Assembly: GCF_025574465.1 (NCBI RefSeq)
Contig: NZ_JAOBPP010000021.1
Coordinates: 248,001 to 312,000 of the forward strand
Direction of reading: 5' to 3'
DNA length: 64,000 nucleotides
DNA from: Kordiimonas aestuarii
GTDB taxonomy: Bacteria; Pseudomonadota; Alphaproteobacteria; Sphingomonadales; Kordiimonadaceae
Shown here: in pieces, positions 26,366 to 35,922 of the stretch
Numbering within the stretch: position 1 is the stretch's first letter
Layout: each line of letters opens with the position of its first letter
The notes under the pieces: model-generated
What the model saw: only the letters and a program-made list of their open reading frames with translations
Databases searched by the model: none
What the model was told of the DNA's origin: nothing
Program-made: the position numbers and the translations under genes

Positions 26366-27010
26366 ATGGCCGTTCATACCAAGATTTGTGGTCTTTCGAC
26401 CGCCGAACACGCCAACCTTGCCGCCTTTTATGGTGCGCGCTGGCTCGGTTTCATATTTTATGAGCCCTCGCCGCGAAACGTCACCTTGCAAGCTGCTTTC
26501 ACCATGCGCCGTCATCTGCCCAAACGGGCCGAACGCGTTGGTGTTTTTGTGAATGCCAACCATAATTTCATCGAGGCCGCCGTTGATGCGCTCGATCTTG
26601 ACTGGGTTCAACTGCACGGCGACGAATATCCGCATGAGGTGTCCGAACTCAAGAACCGCCTGGGTGTATCTGTTATCAAAGCCGTCGGGGTTAGCGAACG
26701 CGCGGACCTTGCGCAAGCTGACGCTTTTGCATCCCATGCCGATGCCATACTTTTTGACGCCAAGCCGCCCAAAGGTGCCACCTTGCCAGGCGGCAACGCT
26801 GTATCATTCCCGTGGCATATACTGGCGGATCAAAAGCTTTCTTACCCATGGCTCTTGGCAGGCGGGCTGACTGCGGAGAACCTGCCAGCCGCGATCGCTG
26901 AAAGCGGCGCACATGCCGTTGATGTATCCTCCGGCGTTGAAGACACACCGGGGCAGAAATCCGGTGAAAAAATTGAGGCCTTTCTTCGCGCTGCAAAAGC
27001 CGTTAGGTAA
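26366..27010 (+). CDS. trpF: Phosphoribosylanthranilate isomerase
   Basis: TrpF catalyses the Amadori rearrangement of phosphoribosylanthranilate in tryptophan synthesis. The 214-residue TIM barrel shows K-I-C-G-L near the start (catalytic Cys), Q-L-H-G-D-E, the catalytic Asp in L-F-D-A, and W-L-L-A-G-G-L. I used ATG 26366, eight bases after the TM2 gene stop; an earlier in-frame start lies inside that gene. trpB and trpA follow, the common trpFBA order. Confidence 0.95.
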   Translation: MAVHTKICGLSTAEHANLAAFYGARWLGFIFYEPSPRNVTLQAAFTMRRHLPKRAERVGVFVNANHNFIEAAVDALDLDWVQLHGDEYPHEVSELKNRLGVSVIKAVGVSERADLAQADAFASHADAILFDAKPPKGATLPGGNAVSFPWHILADQKLSYPWLLAGGLTAENLPAAIAESGAHAVDVSSGVEDTPGQKSGEKIEAFLRAAKAVR

Positions 27011-27063
27011 GTTGGCACGTATAAGGACAGTCTTCGACTTATTCTCGAGTGTAAGGTAAAATC

Positions 27064-28272
27064 ATGGTCCTCAACAGTTATCGCACCGGCCCCGATGAAA
27101 AGGGGCATTTTGGCAAATATGGCGGGCGTTATGTCTCTGAAACCCTGATGCCGCTCGTGCATCAAGTGGAAGCCGCCTACCGGGCAGCGATCAAGGACCC
27201 GGAATATCTGCGCGAACTGGATGAACTGAACCGGGTTTACATCGGTCGGCCAAGCCCCTTGTATTTTGCCGAGCGTCTGACGGAGCAACTTGGCGGCGCC
27301 AAGGTTTATTTCAAACGCGAAGAACTTAATCACACTGGCGCGCACAAGATCAACCATGCCATTGGGCAGGTATTGCTGGCAAAACGCATGGGCAAAACCC
27401 GGGTGATTGCGGAAACCGGCGCAGGCCAGCACGGTGTTGCCACCGCCACGGTGGCTGCGCGTTTTGGCCTCAAATGTACCGTCTTCATGGGGGCCGTGGA
27501 TATTGAACGGCAAAAACCCAACGTCTTCCGCATGAAACTGCTGGGCGCTGAGGTAAAACCGGTAACCAGTGGTTCCGCCACGCTCAAGGACGCGATGAAC
27601 GATGCGCTCCGTGACTGGGTCACCAATGTGCATGACACCTTCTATATCATCGGCACGGTTGCGGGCCCGCACCCCTACCCGATGATGGTGCGTGATTTCC
27701 AAAGCATCATCGGCCGCGAAACGCGCGAGCAAATCATGGCTGCCGAGGGCCGCTTGCCGGATAGCCTTGTGGCCTGTGTGGGTGGCGGATCGAACGCCAT
27801 CGGGCTTTTCCACCCTTTCCTTGATGACGCGGATGTGGACATGTTCGCCGTTGAAGCCGCCGGGCACGGCGTGGATACAGACCAGCACGCCGCCTCCATC
27901 GCGGGTGGTGCACCGGGTGTGCTGCACGGCAACCGAACCTACCTGCTGCAAAATGCTGACGGTCAGATCACCGAAGCACATTCCATCTCCGCCGGGCTGG
28001 ATTACCCCGGCATCGGGCCAGAGCATGTGTGGCTGCATGAAAACGAGCGGGTCAGATATGTCTCCGCAACCGACAAGGAAGCGCTCGACGCCTTCCGGAT
28101 GTGCTGTCGCACAGAAGGTATAATCCCCGCGCTTGAAAGCAGCCACGCGCTTGCACATATCATTCGTATGGCCCCAAAACTTCCAAAAGAGCATCTGTGT
28201 GTGTTGAACATGTCCGGTCGTGGCGACAAGGATATCTTTACCGTGGCAGACGCCCTTGGCGCAGAAATCTGA
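27064..28272 (+). CDS. trpB: Tryptophan synthase beta chain
   Basis: TrpB condenses indole with serine using PLP. The 402-residue protein shows the PLP lysine in N-H-T-G-A-H-K-I-N, the catalytic Glu in [10 protein letters not shown], the phosphate loop [10 protein letters not shown], and the C-terminal S-G-R-G-D-K-D. It is the standard TrpB1 type. It follows trpF by 53 bases and precedes trpA by 13. Confidence 0.98.
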   Translation: MVLNSYRTGPDEKGHFGKYGGRYVSETLMPLVHQVEAAYRAAIKDPEYLRELDELNRVYIGRPSPLYFAERLTEQLGGAKVYFKREELNHTGAHKINHAIGQVLLAKRMGKTRVIAETGAGQHGVATATVAARFGLKCTVFMGAVDIERQKPNVFRMKLLGAEVKPVTSGSATLKDAMNDALRDWVTNVHDTFYIIGTVAGPHPYPMMVRDFQSIIGRETREQIMAAEGRLPDSLVACVGGGSNAIGLFHPFLDDADVDMFAVEAAGHGVDTDQHAASIAGGAPGVLHGNRTYLLQNADGQITEAHSISAGLDYPGIGPEHVWLHENERVRYVSATDKEALDAFRMCCRTEGIIPALESSHALAHIIRMAPKLPKEHLCVLNMSGRGDKDIFTVADALGAEI

Positions 28273-28285
28273 GACAGGAAACGTT

Positions 28286-29110
28286 ATGAGCAGACTGAAA
28301 TCCTGTTTTGAGCGGCTGGCCGGAGAAAACCGTGCCGCTTTTGTCACCTTCGTAACCGCAAACGATCCGGATTTTGGCACCTCGCTTGAGATTGTCATGG
28401 GCCTGCCGGACGCTGGGGCCGATATTATCGAACTGGGCATGCCGTTTACCGACCCGTCGGCAGACGGCCCTGCCATCGACCGCGCTGCACAGCGCGCACT
28501 GGCCTCGGGTGGATCGATGATCAAAACGCTTGAGATGGTGCGCAGGTTTCGTGCAGTCAACGCTGATACGCCGCTCGTTCTGATGGGGTATTTCAACCCG
28601 GTTTACGCCTACGGCATTGACCGTTTCACAGCTGACGCCGCGGCGGCGGGCGTGGACGGCCTGATCATTGTTGACCTGCCGCCGGAGGAAGACGAGGAAC
28701 TGCGCGTGCCCGCAGGCAAGGCCGGGATTGATGTGATCCGCCTCGCAACACCAACCTCCGATGACACGCGGTTGCCCACAATCCTTTCCGGCGCGAGCGG
28801 TTTCGTCTATTATGTGGCAGTTGCGGGTGTCACCGGCGGCAAGTCCGCCACCAAAGACGACATCAGCGCGGCAGTCGCGCGCATTAAAACGCATACAGAC
28901 TTGCCAGTTGCTGTCGGATTCGGTATCCGCACGCCTGAACAGGCCGCTGATGTCGCGAGTATTGCTGACGCGGCCGTCGTCGGGTCTGCCATCGTATCCC
29001 TGATCGAAGGCGGGCTGGACAATGACAACAAGCCCAAAAAGGGCATGACTGAAGACGTGCTGACCTTCACCAGAAAGCTGGCGGACGGTGTTCGCAAGGC
29101 AAAACGGTAA
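28286..29110 (+). CDS. trpA: Tryptophan synthase alpha chain
   Basis: TrpA cleaves indole-3-glycerol phosphate and channels indole to TrpB. The 274-residue TIM barrel contains the catalytic Glu in [16 protein letters not shown] and the catalytic Asp in the following loop, V-D-L-P-P-E-E, and the phosphate-binding G-F-G-I segment. I set the start at ATG 28286; an earlier in-frame start overlaps trpB. It precedes accD by 27 bases, a common proteobacterial linkage. Confidence 0.97.
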   Translation: MSRLKSCFERLAGENRAAFVTFVTANDPDFGTSLEIVMGLPDAGADIIELGMPFTDPSADGPAIDRAAQRALASGGSMIKTLEMVRRFRAVNADTPLVLMGYFNPVYAYGIDRFTADAAAAGVDGLIIVDLPPEEDEELRVPAGKAGIDVIRLATPTSDDTRLPTILSGASGFVYYVAVAGVTGGKSATKDDISAAVARIKTHTDLPVAVGFGIRTPEQAADVASIADAAVVGSAIVSLIEGGLDNDNKPKKGMTEDVLTFTRKLADGVRKAKR

Positions 29111-29137
29111 GCACAAAACGAGAAGGGGTTGAGGCGC

Positions 29138-30010
29138 ATGAGCTGGCTCACCAATTATGTCAAACCGAAGCTGAGAAAAGTCCTGAATCCGAAGGAAACG
29201 CCGGATAACCTGTGGCACAAGTGCAAAAGCTGCGGGCAGATGATCTTCCAGAAGGAATTCATCGCCAACCAGTATGTGTGCGCACACTGCGACCATCACG
29301 ACCGCGTGCCGCCCAAGGACCGCTTCGACGCCCTGTTTGACAATGGCACTTATGAGCTTATCGATATGCCGAAGGTAAACCAGGACCCGCTCAAGTTCCG
29401 CGATACAAAAAAATACACTGACCGCCTGAAGGTCGCCCGCAACACCACAGGTGACGAAGACGCCATCAAGGCAGCTGTTGGCAAGGTGGGCGGCGTAACC
29501 ACGGTGATCGCGGTTCAGAACTTCTATTTCATGGGCGGTTCCATGGGCATGGCCGTGGGCGAAGGCATCATTGCCGCCGCACAACATGCGCTTAAAATCA
29601 GCGCCCCCATGGTAATGATGACAGCGTCCGGTGGTGCCCGCATGCAGGAAGGTATCCTCTCGCTGATGCAGATGCCGCGTACGACCGTGGCGGTGCAGAT
29701 GCTGCGCGACGCAGGTCTGCCCTACCTTGTGGTACTGACCGACCCGACAACTGGCGGTGTGTCAGCCTCCTACGCCATGTTGGGTGATATCCAGATCGCA
29801 GAACCGGGCGCGATGATCGCCTTCTCCGGCCCTCGCGTGATCGAACAGACTATCCGCGAGAAACTGCCGGAAGGTTTCCAGCGCTCTGAATACTTGCAGG
29901 AGCATGGCATGGTCGACATGGTAACGCACCGTCATGAAATGGCAGAGAAACTGGGCAGCGTGCTGTCGATGCTGATGAGCGGTCGTCACCGGAAAAAAGC
30001 CGCAGAATAA
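29138..30010 (+). CDS. accD: Acetyl-CoA carboxylase carboxyltransferase subunit beta
   Basis: AccD with AccA transfers the carboxyl group from biotin to acetyl-CoA, the first step of fatty acid synthesis. The 290-residue protein has the four-cysteine zinc ribbon at its N-terminus (Cys29, Cys32, Cys48, Cys51) and the crotonase-like carboxyltransferase fold, with S-G-G-A-R-M-Q-E-G and T-D-P-T-T-G-G-V-S-A-S-Y. GAGG precedes ATG 29138, which I prefer to a start three codons earlier. It needs biotinylated AccB, so the nearby bio genes are functionally connected. Confidence 0.97.
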   Translation: MSWLTNYVKPKLRKVLNPKETPDNLWHKCKSCGQMIFQKEFIANQYVCAHCDHHDRVPPKDRFDALFDNGTYELIDMPKVNQDPLKFRDTKKYTDRLKVARNTTGDEDAIKAAVGKVGGVTTVIAVQNFYFMGGSMGMAVGEGIIAAAQHALKISAPMVMMTASGGARMQEGILSLMQMPRTTVAVQMLRDAGLPYLVVLTDPTTGGVSASYAMLGDIQIAEPGAMIAFSGPRVIEQTIREKLPEGFQRSEYLQEHGMVDMVTHRHEMAEKLGSVLSMLMSGRHRKKAAE

Positions 30011-30038
30011 TAACACGCCGCGCGCGCGAGGAACGTTC

Positions 30039-31358
30039 ATGGACACTTCGGCCAGCGACAAGGTTCTCGCGCGCCTCAAAAGTCTGCATCCGGTTGAGGT
30101 CGACCTGTCACTTGAGAGGCTGTACCGCCTGCTTGAAAAGCTGGATAACCCTCACAAAAAGTTACCCCCGGTCATTCATGTGGCGGGCACCAACGGCAAG
30201 GGCTCAACGGTGGCCACCCTGCGCGCCATTGCCGAGGCCGCCGGGCACCGTGTGCATGTCTATACCTCCCCACACCTCGTGCGCTTTGCCGAACGCATCC
30301 GGGTTGCCGGGCAGGTCATCGGCGAGGAAGAGTTCACCACCCTTCTTGAGGAAGTCGAGGCACGCAACGACGGGGATGACATCACGTTTTTTGAGGTCAC
30401 CACCGCCGCCGCTTTCCTTGCGTTCGCGCGTATCCCCGCAGACCTGTGCGTTCTTGAAGTGGGCCTTGGCGGGCGGCTGGACGCTACTAATGTGATCGAT
30501 AAACCCGCCGCTGTGGGCATCACCTCCGTCAGCATGGACCATGAAAATTTCCTCGGGAATACGTTGGGTGCAATCGCGGGCGAAAAAGCGGGCATCATGA
30601 AAGCCGGGGCACCCACAGTCATTGGCCCACAGACGGGCGAGGCTATGGGCGTCATTCGCGCCCGCGCGGCCGATCTTGGCCTGAAGCCGCAGGTATTTGA
30701 TGAAGACTGGCATGTGTTGCCGCACCTCAAGGGCGGCAGTTTTCGTTATACCCACGGACGGTGCGAACTTGAACTGCCCGCCCCAAGCCTTGCGGGTGAA
30801 CACCAGATGATTAACGCGGGAATGGCAATTGCCCTCGCGCGTGCACAGAAGGCCATCACCATCCCGGATGCCGCCATCCGCGCGGGCTTGGGCTGGGTGC
30901 GCTGGCCTGCCCGGCTGCAAGAGCTTTCGGGCACGCAGCTCAACGCACTACTCCCGGACGGGGCCTCGCTATACCTTGATGGCGGCCACAACCCGGCAGC
31001 AGGGCAGGTAATTCGCAGTTTCCTGACCGGCATAGACCCGGTTGAACGCGCCATCACACTTGTCATCGGCATGTTGAACCGGAAGGATGCAAAGGGCTAC
31101 CTGAAGCCGCTTGCAGGCATCGTCAACCATGTGATCGCAGTTCCCATCGAATGCGACGAAGACCCGGCCGAACCCGGCTTTCTTGCTGCCGCCGCGACCG
31201 ACGTAGGCATCAATGGTATTGTCGCCAAGGACGTGCCCTCAGCCCTCAAGATGATCACCGAGCGCGCGCACCCCGAACGCCCGCCCTTTGTGCTCATCGG
31301 CGGCTCCCTCTATCTCGCAGGCAATGTGCTCAGGATGACCGGCGAACTGCCCGCGTGA
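30039..31358 (+). CDS. folC: Bifunctional folylpolyglutamate/dihydrofolate synthase
   Basis: FolC adds glutamate to dihydropteroate and to tetrahydrofolate. The 439-residue Mur-ligase-fold protein shows the ATP loop H-V-A-G-T-N-G-K-G-S-T, the T-S-P-H-L motif, E-V-G-L-G-G-R-L-D-A-T-N, and the G-G-H-N-P segment (L-D-G-G-H-N-P-A). It is the last gene of the trpF-folC run, 28 bases after accD. Its stop lies eight bases from the convergent membrane-protein gene. Confidence 0.96.
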   Translation: MDTSASDKVLARLKSLHPVEVDLSLERLYRLLEKLDNPHKKLPPVIHVAGTNGKGSTVATLRAIAEAAGHRVHVYTSPHLVRFAERIRVAGQVIGEEEFTTLLEEVEARNDGDDITFFEVTTAAAFLAFARIPADLCVLEVGLGGRLDATNVIDKPAAVGITSVSMDHENFLGNTLGAIAGEKAGIMKAGAPTVIGPQTGEAMGVIRARAADLGLKPQVFDEDWHVLPHLKGGSFRYTHGRCELELPAPSLAGEHQMINAGMAIALARAQKAITIPDAAIRAGLGWVRWPARLQELSGTQLNALLPDGASLYLDGGHNPAAGQVIRSFLTGIDPVERAITLVIGMLNRKDAKGYLKPLAGIVNHVIAVPIECDEDPAEPGFLAAAATDVGINGIVAKDVPSALKMITERAHPERPPFVLIGGSLYLAGNVLRMTGELPA

Positions 31359-31366
31359 CGGCTGCG

Positions 31367-31951
31367 CTACTTGAGTTCAATCGCTTCATCGGTGCGGAGC
31401 GAAACAACAACCGCCAGCGTTTCACCCCTCTGCGTTTCATACACCACCGTGAATTTGAGCGGATCGTCTTGATGCTCAATCATCTTCGGTTTCGTGTTAG
31501 GAATGGCGATACCCTGCGCCTCTAAATAGCTTTCCGCTATTTGTACCGAATCTTGATACAGCCCATCATAAACCGCGTTCCGAAAATCTATGTCGCGCGA
31601 AATTCCGGGCTCAAGCGTGATCCAGCCGCCTATTATAACAACCGCCACACCCATTCCCGTGAAGTGCCTTCGCTGCTCTGCGGGAAGTCCCCACCAGTCA
31701 GCACGTACTGCGTGTAGACCTCCCTCCAGGGCGACCAATGCGATGCACGACACTACGAAAGCACCTACAAATGTAACAATAGCGAATACGCCAAAGTGGC
31801 CTTCGCGCAGGTATTCCAAGTACAGAAATACACCAGTGCCGATGATCGGCGCAGCCAGCACAAACGGCCCTCCACTGTCATGGTCCGGTGCAATTAATCT
31901 AGCCGCCCAAGGAACAGCGGTCAGAACAAAAATGAGCGCCAGATATTCCAT
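31367..31951 (-). CDS. Membrane protein of unknown function (194 aa)
   Basis: I do not recognise this family. The first 125 residues hold about four hydrophobic segments, and the last 70 form a soluble domain with a mixed pattern ending in two beta-like stretches. GGGGGG sits ahead of ATG, a good ribosome binding site. It is leftward, downstream of trxA but separated from it by a terminator, so it is probably a separate unit. Confidence 0.7.
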   Translation of the reverse strand: MEYLALIFVLTAVPWAARLIAPDHDSGGPFVLAAPIIGTGVFLYLEYLREGHFGVFAIVTFVGAFVVSCIALVALEGGLHAVRADWWGLPAEQRRHFTGMGVAVVIIGGWITLEPGISRDIDFRNAVYDGLYQDSVQIAESYLEAQGIAIPNTKPKMIEHQDDPLKFTVVYETQRGETLAVVVSLRTDEAIELK

Positions 31952-31963
31952 TGTCCCCCCTAC

Positions 31964-31993
31964 AAAAAAGGCGCCACAAAGGGGCGCCTTTTC
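31964..31993 (-). terminator. Intrinsic terminator downstream of trxA
   Basis: An inverted repeat, AAGGCGCC (31968-31975) and GGCGCCTT (31983-31990), has an A-run to its left, which reads as a T-run on the minus strand. It lies 20 bases after the trxA stop. Confidence 0.85.
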
Positions 31994-32013
31994 CTAGCAA
32001 ACTGTCGCCAGCC

Positions 32014-32331
32014 TTAGATCGACTGGTTGATCCACTGCTCAAGCTGCGCGCGCGGCTTGGCACCCATGGTGGTTGCCACGGCTTCGCCGCCCTTGAAAAT
32101 CAACATGGTCGGGATAGAGCGCACACCAAATGACGTTGGTGTTTCCGGGTTCTCGTCAATGTCCATCTTGGCGATGACGATGTCGTCACGCTCGCCGGAG
32201 ATTTGCTCCAGAACCGGGCCAATCATCTTACACGGGCCGCACCATGGCGCCCAGAAGTCAAGAAGCACAGGTTTGTCTGATTTCAGGACCTCAGCCTCAA
32301 AGTTGTCATCAGTCACGGTGATGGTTGCCAT
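32014..32331 (-). CDS. trxA: Thioredoxin
   Basis: This 105-residue protein has the classic active site F-W-A-P-W-C-G-P-C (Cys31, Cys34) and the cis-Pro segment R-S-I-P-T-M-L-I-F. It is the general cytoplasmic disulfide reductant. A 156-base gap separates it from addA upstream and probably holds its own promoter, though I could not identify boxes with confidence. The addA-trxA linkage is common in alphaproteobacteria. Confidence 0.97.
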   Translation of the reverse strand: MATITVTDDNFEAEVLKSDKPVLLDFWAPWCGPCKMIGPVLEQISGERDDIVIAKMDIDENPETPTSFGVRSIPTMLIFKGGEAVATTMGAKPRAQLEQWINQSI

Positions 32332-32487
32332 CTGTCTACTCTTTCTTTGCTAACCGGTGATGGCGCCTTGGGCCTCACGCGGGGCCCCTGTCCGGGCCGG
32401 TGGTCTCGTCACAGTCGTTAAGGTAAGAAGGCACTCTGCTGTGGTCAAGGTCTAGTAACGCCCGTGTGATATTTCACCACATGTGGC

Positions 32488-35400
32488 CTAAAGCCCCATG
32501 CGCCCAAGTGCTTCATCCATCTGGTTTTTTTCCAGTTCCATCAAGTAAGCGATGTCGGTCCACAAAAGCGCCGCCCTTATTGCGCGGCCCGGATACACAC
32601 TCTCCAGCGCGCGGGCGTACAACCCCATCTGTTTCAAGTAAACCTCCGGCACCAGTGCGGCGTCCCTTGGTGGCGGGCGATTGGTCTTATAGTCGATGAT
32701 CATCACGCTGTCATCGCTCACCAGCAGGCGGTCCACCTGGCCGGAGATTGCCCGCCCGCCCACAAGCCCGGCAATCGGCACCTCTGCCCGGCTGCCGGGG
32801 CCAAAAAGTGGTGCAAATGACGCGTCATCCAAAATGGTCGCCACCTCACGCCAGAAGGTTTGTGCCGCATCATCATCAAGCCCTGACCGTTGCAGGAAAC
32901 GCATCGCGGCAGCCTCGCGCCCTGTCACCGGTATATCCGGCAGCCATTCGAGCATGCTGTGGATCAACCGTCCGCGCTCAAACCGGGCAGCGGTCTTGCG
33001 CGCCAGCGGGCTGGTGGCAGCGGGTTCTTCCTCATCCGGGCGGGAAGGGGCAAGCGGTTTTGGCGGGTCGGGTTCCTCCGGCATAGGCTTGCGGGCCCAT
33101 GCGGGCAGCGGCGGCAGGGGTGTGTGGGCTTCCGCTGCCACTTGCATGCTTGTCACCACGGCGGTTTGTGGCACGGTAAAACGTCTGACCTCATACTGCC
33201 CTTCAAGGGTAACCGCCTCAGCGCCCACACGTTCAAACCCATCCGCGACGGCCTTAAACCATGACGCTTCATCAGGCTCACGTTCGGTCTGCCACCCGGC
33301 AATATAAAGCCGGTCTTCCGCGCGGGTAAGTGCCACATAGAGAAGCCGCCGGTATTCATGCAGCGCCTGCTTCTTCAGCTGTGCTTTTTTCTCTTCCACC
33401 AGCGACAAGCCAGCGGCAGGCGATGTCCACAACAATAAGGGCGGCATGCCCGGTGATGGGCCATCAAGCGGCACCAGCCGTCCTTCCCGTGTGGTTATTG
33501 GCAGGCTGACGAGGTCGGACAGGAACACAATTGGCGCCTGCAGGCCCTTGGAGCTGTGCGCCGTCATGATGCGCACTTGGCCGCCTGCGGCCTCCATGTC
33601 CCGTTTGATTTGGGTGCCACCGTGTTCCACCCGGTGGATGAACGCCTGGAGGGACGCTGTACCCGTGTGTTCAAACCGAAGCGCTTCCTCAAGAAGCTCG
33701 TCAATCGGGTCATGCACTTCCTCACCTAGCCGGGCGGCCAGCTTGGCGCGCCCGCCGAGGTCCGTCAGTACGTGGGAGAAAAACTCAAACGGTGTCATGA
33801 TGTCCGCACCACGCACCACGTCCTGCAGGAAATGAAGCGCGCTGGCGAGCGCTGGCTCATCCCCTGCCTTGCGTTGCAGCGCATGCCACAGCGCCCCTTT
33901 GCGGCCGTAAGCAAGCTGGAACAGCGTATCGTCATCAAAGCCGATGAACGGGCTTTTAAGCACGGTGGCGAGGGTGAGGTCGTCGGTGGGCAACAGCGCC
34001 GCGTGCGCCAGCGCCAGCAGGTCCATCACCGGCAGCTCGTCTGTCAACACCATGCGGTCGCGGCCCGCCACCGGCACGCCAAGAAACTTCAGTGCTCGCA
34101 CAAGATGGTCCACAAAGGCCGTGCGCCGGCGCACCAGCACCAGAATGTCACCCGCCTCAATAGGGCGGGCCTGTGCCTCCAGCATCTCGCGGCCCACAAT
34201 CATCTGCTTGATACGGCGCGCGATCCGCCATGCCGCACGGCCTTCGGCATCATCCGCGTGCTCCTGCACAAGGGGCGGCACCCAGCTGCTTTCTTCGTCA
34301 TCACCAGAGGGGGCCGGCACCTCCAGCGGCCACAATTCCACAAGGCCACCATGGCCCTTGCGGATAAACTCATGCTTCACATGCTCAAGGTCGGCAGACA
34401 AACCGCACGATGCCAGCACATCCTTGTGAAACACAGCATCCACCAGCGACAACACAGCCCCACCTGAACGGAAGGAGAGGTTCAGCGGTACATTCTCCGC
34501 CACCAGTTCCGCCTGCCACGCCCGGTGGAAGACCCGGTCGCGCGCGGCGACAAATTCGCGCGGGTCTGCCCGCTGGAACGAGAAGATGGACTGTTTGGCG
34601 TCACCCACAGCAAACACCGTGCGAACCTTATCGCTCGCGCCTTCCCCCGCGAAAAATTCCGCCGTCAGCGCCTCGACCACACGCCACTGTTCACGGTTGG
34701 TATCCTGGGCCTCATCCACAAGGATATGGTCCACACTGGCATCCAGCTTGAATAGCACCCAAGGTGCGACATCCGTGCGGTCCAGCAACTTGACTGTTCG
34801 GTCGATCATGTCGTCAAAGTCAACCAGCCCACGCTCGGCCTTCAGGTGCCGGTACCGCCCAAGCTGTGCCAAGCCAAGGGTCAGAAGCGACACGGTAGCC
34901 TCCGCCGCCGCGATGCGTTTCAGCCGCTCAGCCACCCGCATCAGGCGGGTCTGCTCTTTCTCGATAACCGCCTCGAACTCGGGGTGCTTGGTCAGCGTGC
35001 CTTTGGTCACAACACGGGCGCGCGGCGTGTCTTCCTTGGTCAGGAACACCAGCATATAGTCCGCGAACAGCGCTTCACGTGCATCGCCTTCAGCGGCAGT
35101 GAAAGCCGTGATCGCTTCGGCTGCTTTCACCTCTGTCTTGCTGCCCGCCAGTAACACCGGGCCCATGGCGCGCATGCCCGCAAGGTCAAACGCATCGTCT
35201 TCCACCGCGCGGGCTGTAACCATGGCACGGGTCTCACCCGGTGTCAGTTCAAGCGCGCGGTAAAGTGCTGGCGCAAGGCCGGTGTTTGTATAGGCTTTCT
35301 CTGCCGCCGTGAGGGTGGAGGCTTCAAACGACAGGCGTTCAATCACTTCATCAAAGGTGTTTTCCGTGACCAGCCCGGCCACATGGTCAAGCGCACGGCG

Positions 35401-35922
35401 GATATCCGCACCCTGCGGTGTGCGGGTAAGCGCCAGCATCTGGTCCTTCGCACTGGCCATCATCTCACCCGCCACGGCTTCATCAATGCCTTCAAAACCT
35501 GGCGCCATGCCTGCCTCAAGCGGGAAGCGGCCCAGAAGTGCCTGACAGAAGCTATGAAACGTCTGTATCTGCAAGCCACCTGAAAGGTCCAGCACATAGG
35601 CGAACAACTGCCGGGCGCGGATCAGCATACCCGCGTCCGCCACCTCTTCAGTGCGGCGGTTGATCTCGGCGGCCAGCGCCTCGTCCGACATCATTGACCA
35701 GCGACCAAGTTCCTCGAAAATACGGTTCTTCATCTCCGCTGCAGCGGCTTTGGTGAAAGTTAGGCACACTAGGTTTTCCGGGTCTGTGCCTGTGAGCATC
35801 AGGCGCAAAACGCGGGCGGTGAGGACATGGGTCTTGCCTGTGCCTGCACTGGCTCCCACCCATGCGGTCAGCGCCGGGTGTGTGGCGCGCGCCTGCGCTT
35901 CCGTCATGCGGGGTTTGCTCAT
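32488..35922 (-). CDS. addA: Double-strand break repair helicase-nuclease AddA
   Basis: AddA is the UvrD-like helicase subunit of the AddAB complex, which resects double-strand ends for RecA. The 1144-residue protein has the Walker A loop G-A-S-A-G-T-G-K-T (residues 23-31), helicase motif II in V-D-E-A-Q-D-T-N, motif III/IV segments (G-D-A-K-Q-S-I-F-S-F), motif V/VI (T-A-H-S-S-K-G-L-Q; Y-V-A-L-T-R-A) and a C-terminal RecB-type nuclease with I-I-D-Y-K-T-N. All key motifs look intact. The start overlaps the addB stop by four bases. Confidence 0.97.
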   Translation of the reverse strand: MSKPRMTEAQARATHPALTAWVGASAGTGKTHVLTARVLRLMLTGTDPENLVCLTFTKAAAAEMKNRIFEELGRWSMMSDEALAAEINRRTEEVADAGMLIRARQLFAYVLDLSGGLQIQTFHSFCQALLGRFPLEAGMAPGFEGIDEAVAGEMMASAKDQMLALTRTPQGADIRRALDHVAGLVTENTFDEVIERLSFEASTLTAAEKAYTNTGLAPALYRALELTPGETRAMVTARAVEDDAFDLAGMRAMGPVLLAGSKTEVKAAEAITAFTAAEGDAREALFADYMLVFLTKEDTPRARVVTKGTLTKHPEFEAVIEKEQTRLMRVAERLKRIAAAEATVSLLTLGLAQLGRYRHLKAERGLVDFDDMIDRTVKLLDRTDVAPWVLFKLDASVDHILVDEAQDTNREQWRVVEALTAEFFAGEGASDKVRTVFAVGDAKQSIFSFQRADPREFVAARDRVFHRAWQAELVAENVPLNLSFRSGGAVLSLVDAVFHKDVLASCGLSADLEHVKHEFIRKGHGGLVELWPLEVPAPSGDDEESSWVPPLVQEHADDAEGRAAWRIARRIKQMIVGREMLEAQARPIEAGDILVLVRRRTAFVDHLVRALKFLGVPVAGRDRMVLTDELPVMDLLALAHAALLPTDDLTLATVLKSPFIGFDDDTLFQLAYGRKGALWHALQRKAGDEPALASALHFLQDVVRGADIMTPFEFFSHVLTDLGGRAKLAARLGEEVHDPIDELLEEALRFEHTGTASLQAFIHRVEHGGTQIKRDMEAAGGQVRIMTAHSSKGLQAPIVFLSDLVSLPITTREGRLVPLDGPSPGMPPLLLWTSPAAGLSLVEEKKAQLKKQALHEYRRLLYVALTRAEDRLYIAGWQTEREPDEASWFKAVADGFERVGAEAVTLEGQYEVRRFTVPQTAVVTSMQVAAEAHTPLPPLPAWARKPMPEEPDPPKPLAPSRPDEEEPAATSPLARKTAARFERGRLIHSMLEWLPDIPVTGREAAAMRFLQRSGLDDDAAQTFWREVATILDDASFAPLFGPGSRAEVPIAGLVGGRAISGQVDRLLVSDDSVMIIDYKTNRPPPRDAALVPEVYLKQMGLYARALESVYPGRAIRAALLWTDIAYLMELEKNQMDEALGRMGL

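Noticed and set aside
27012..27027. TGGCACG in the trpF-trpB gap as a second sigma-54 promoter
   Set aside because: The -24 half matches, but no TTGC follows at the required distance.
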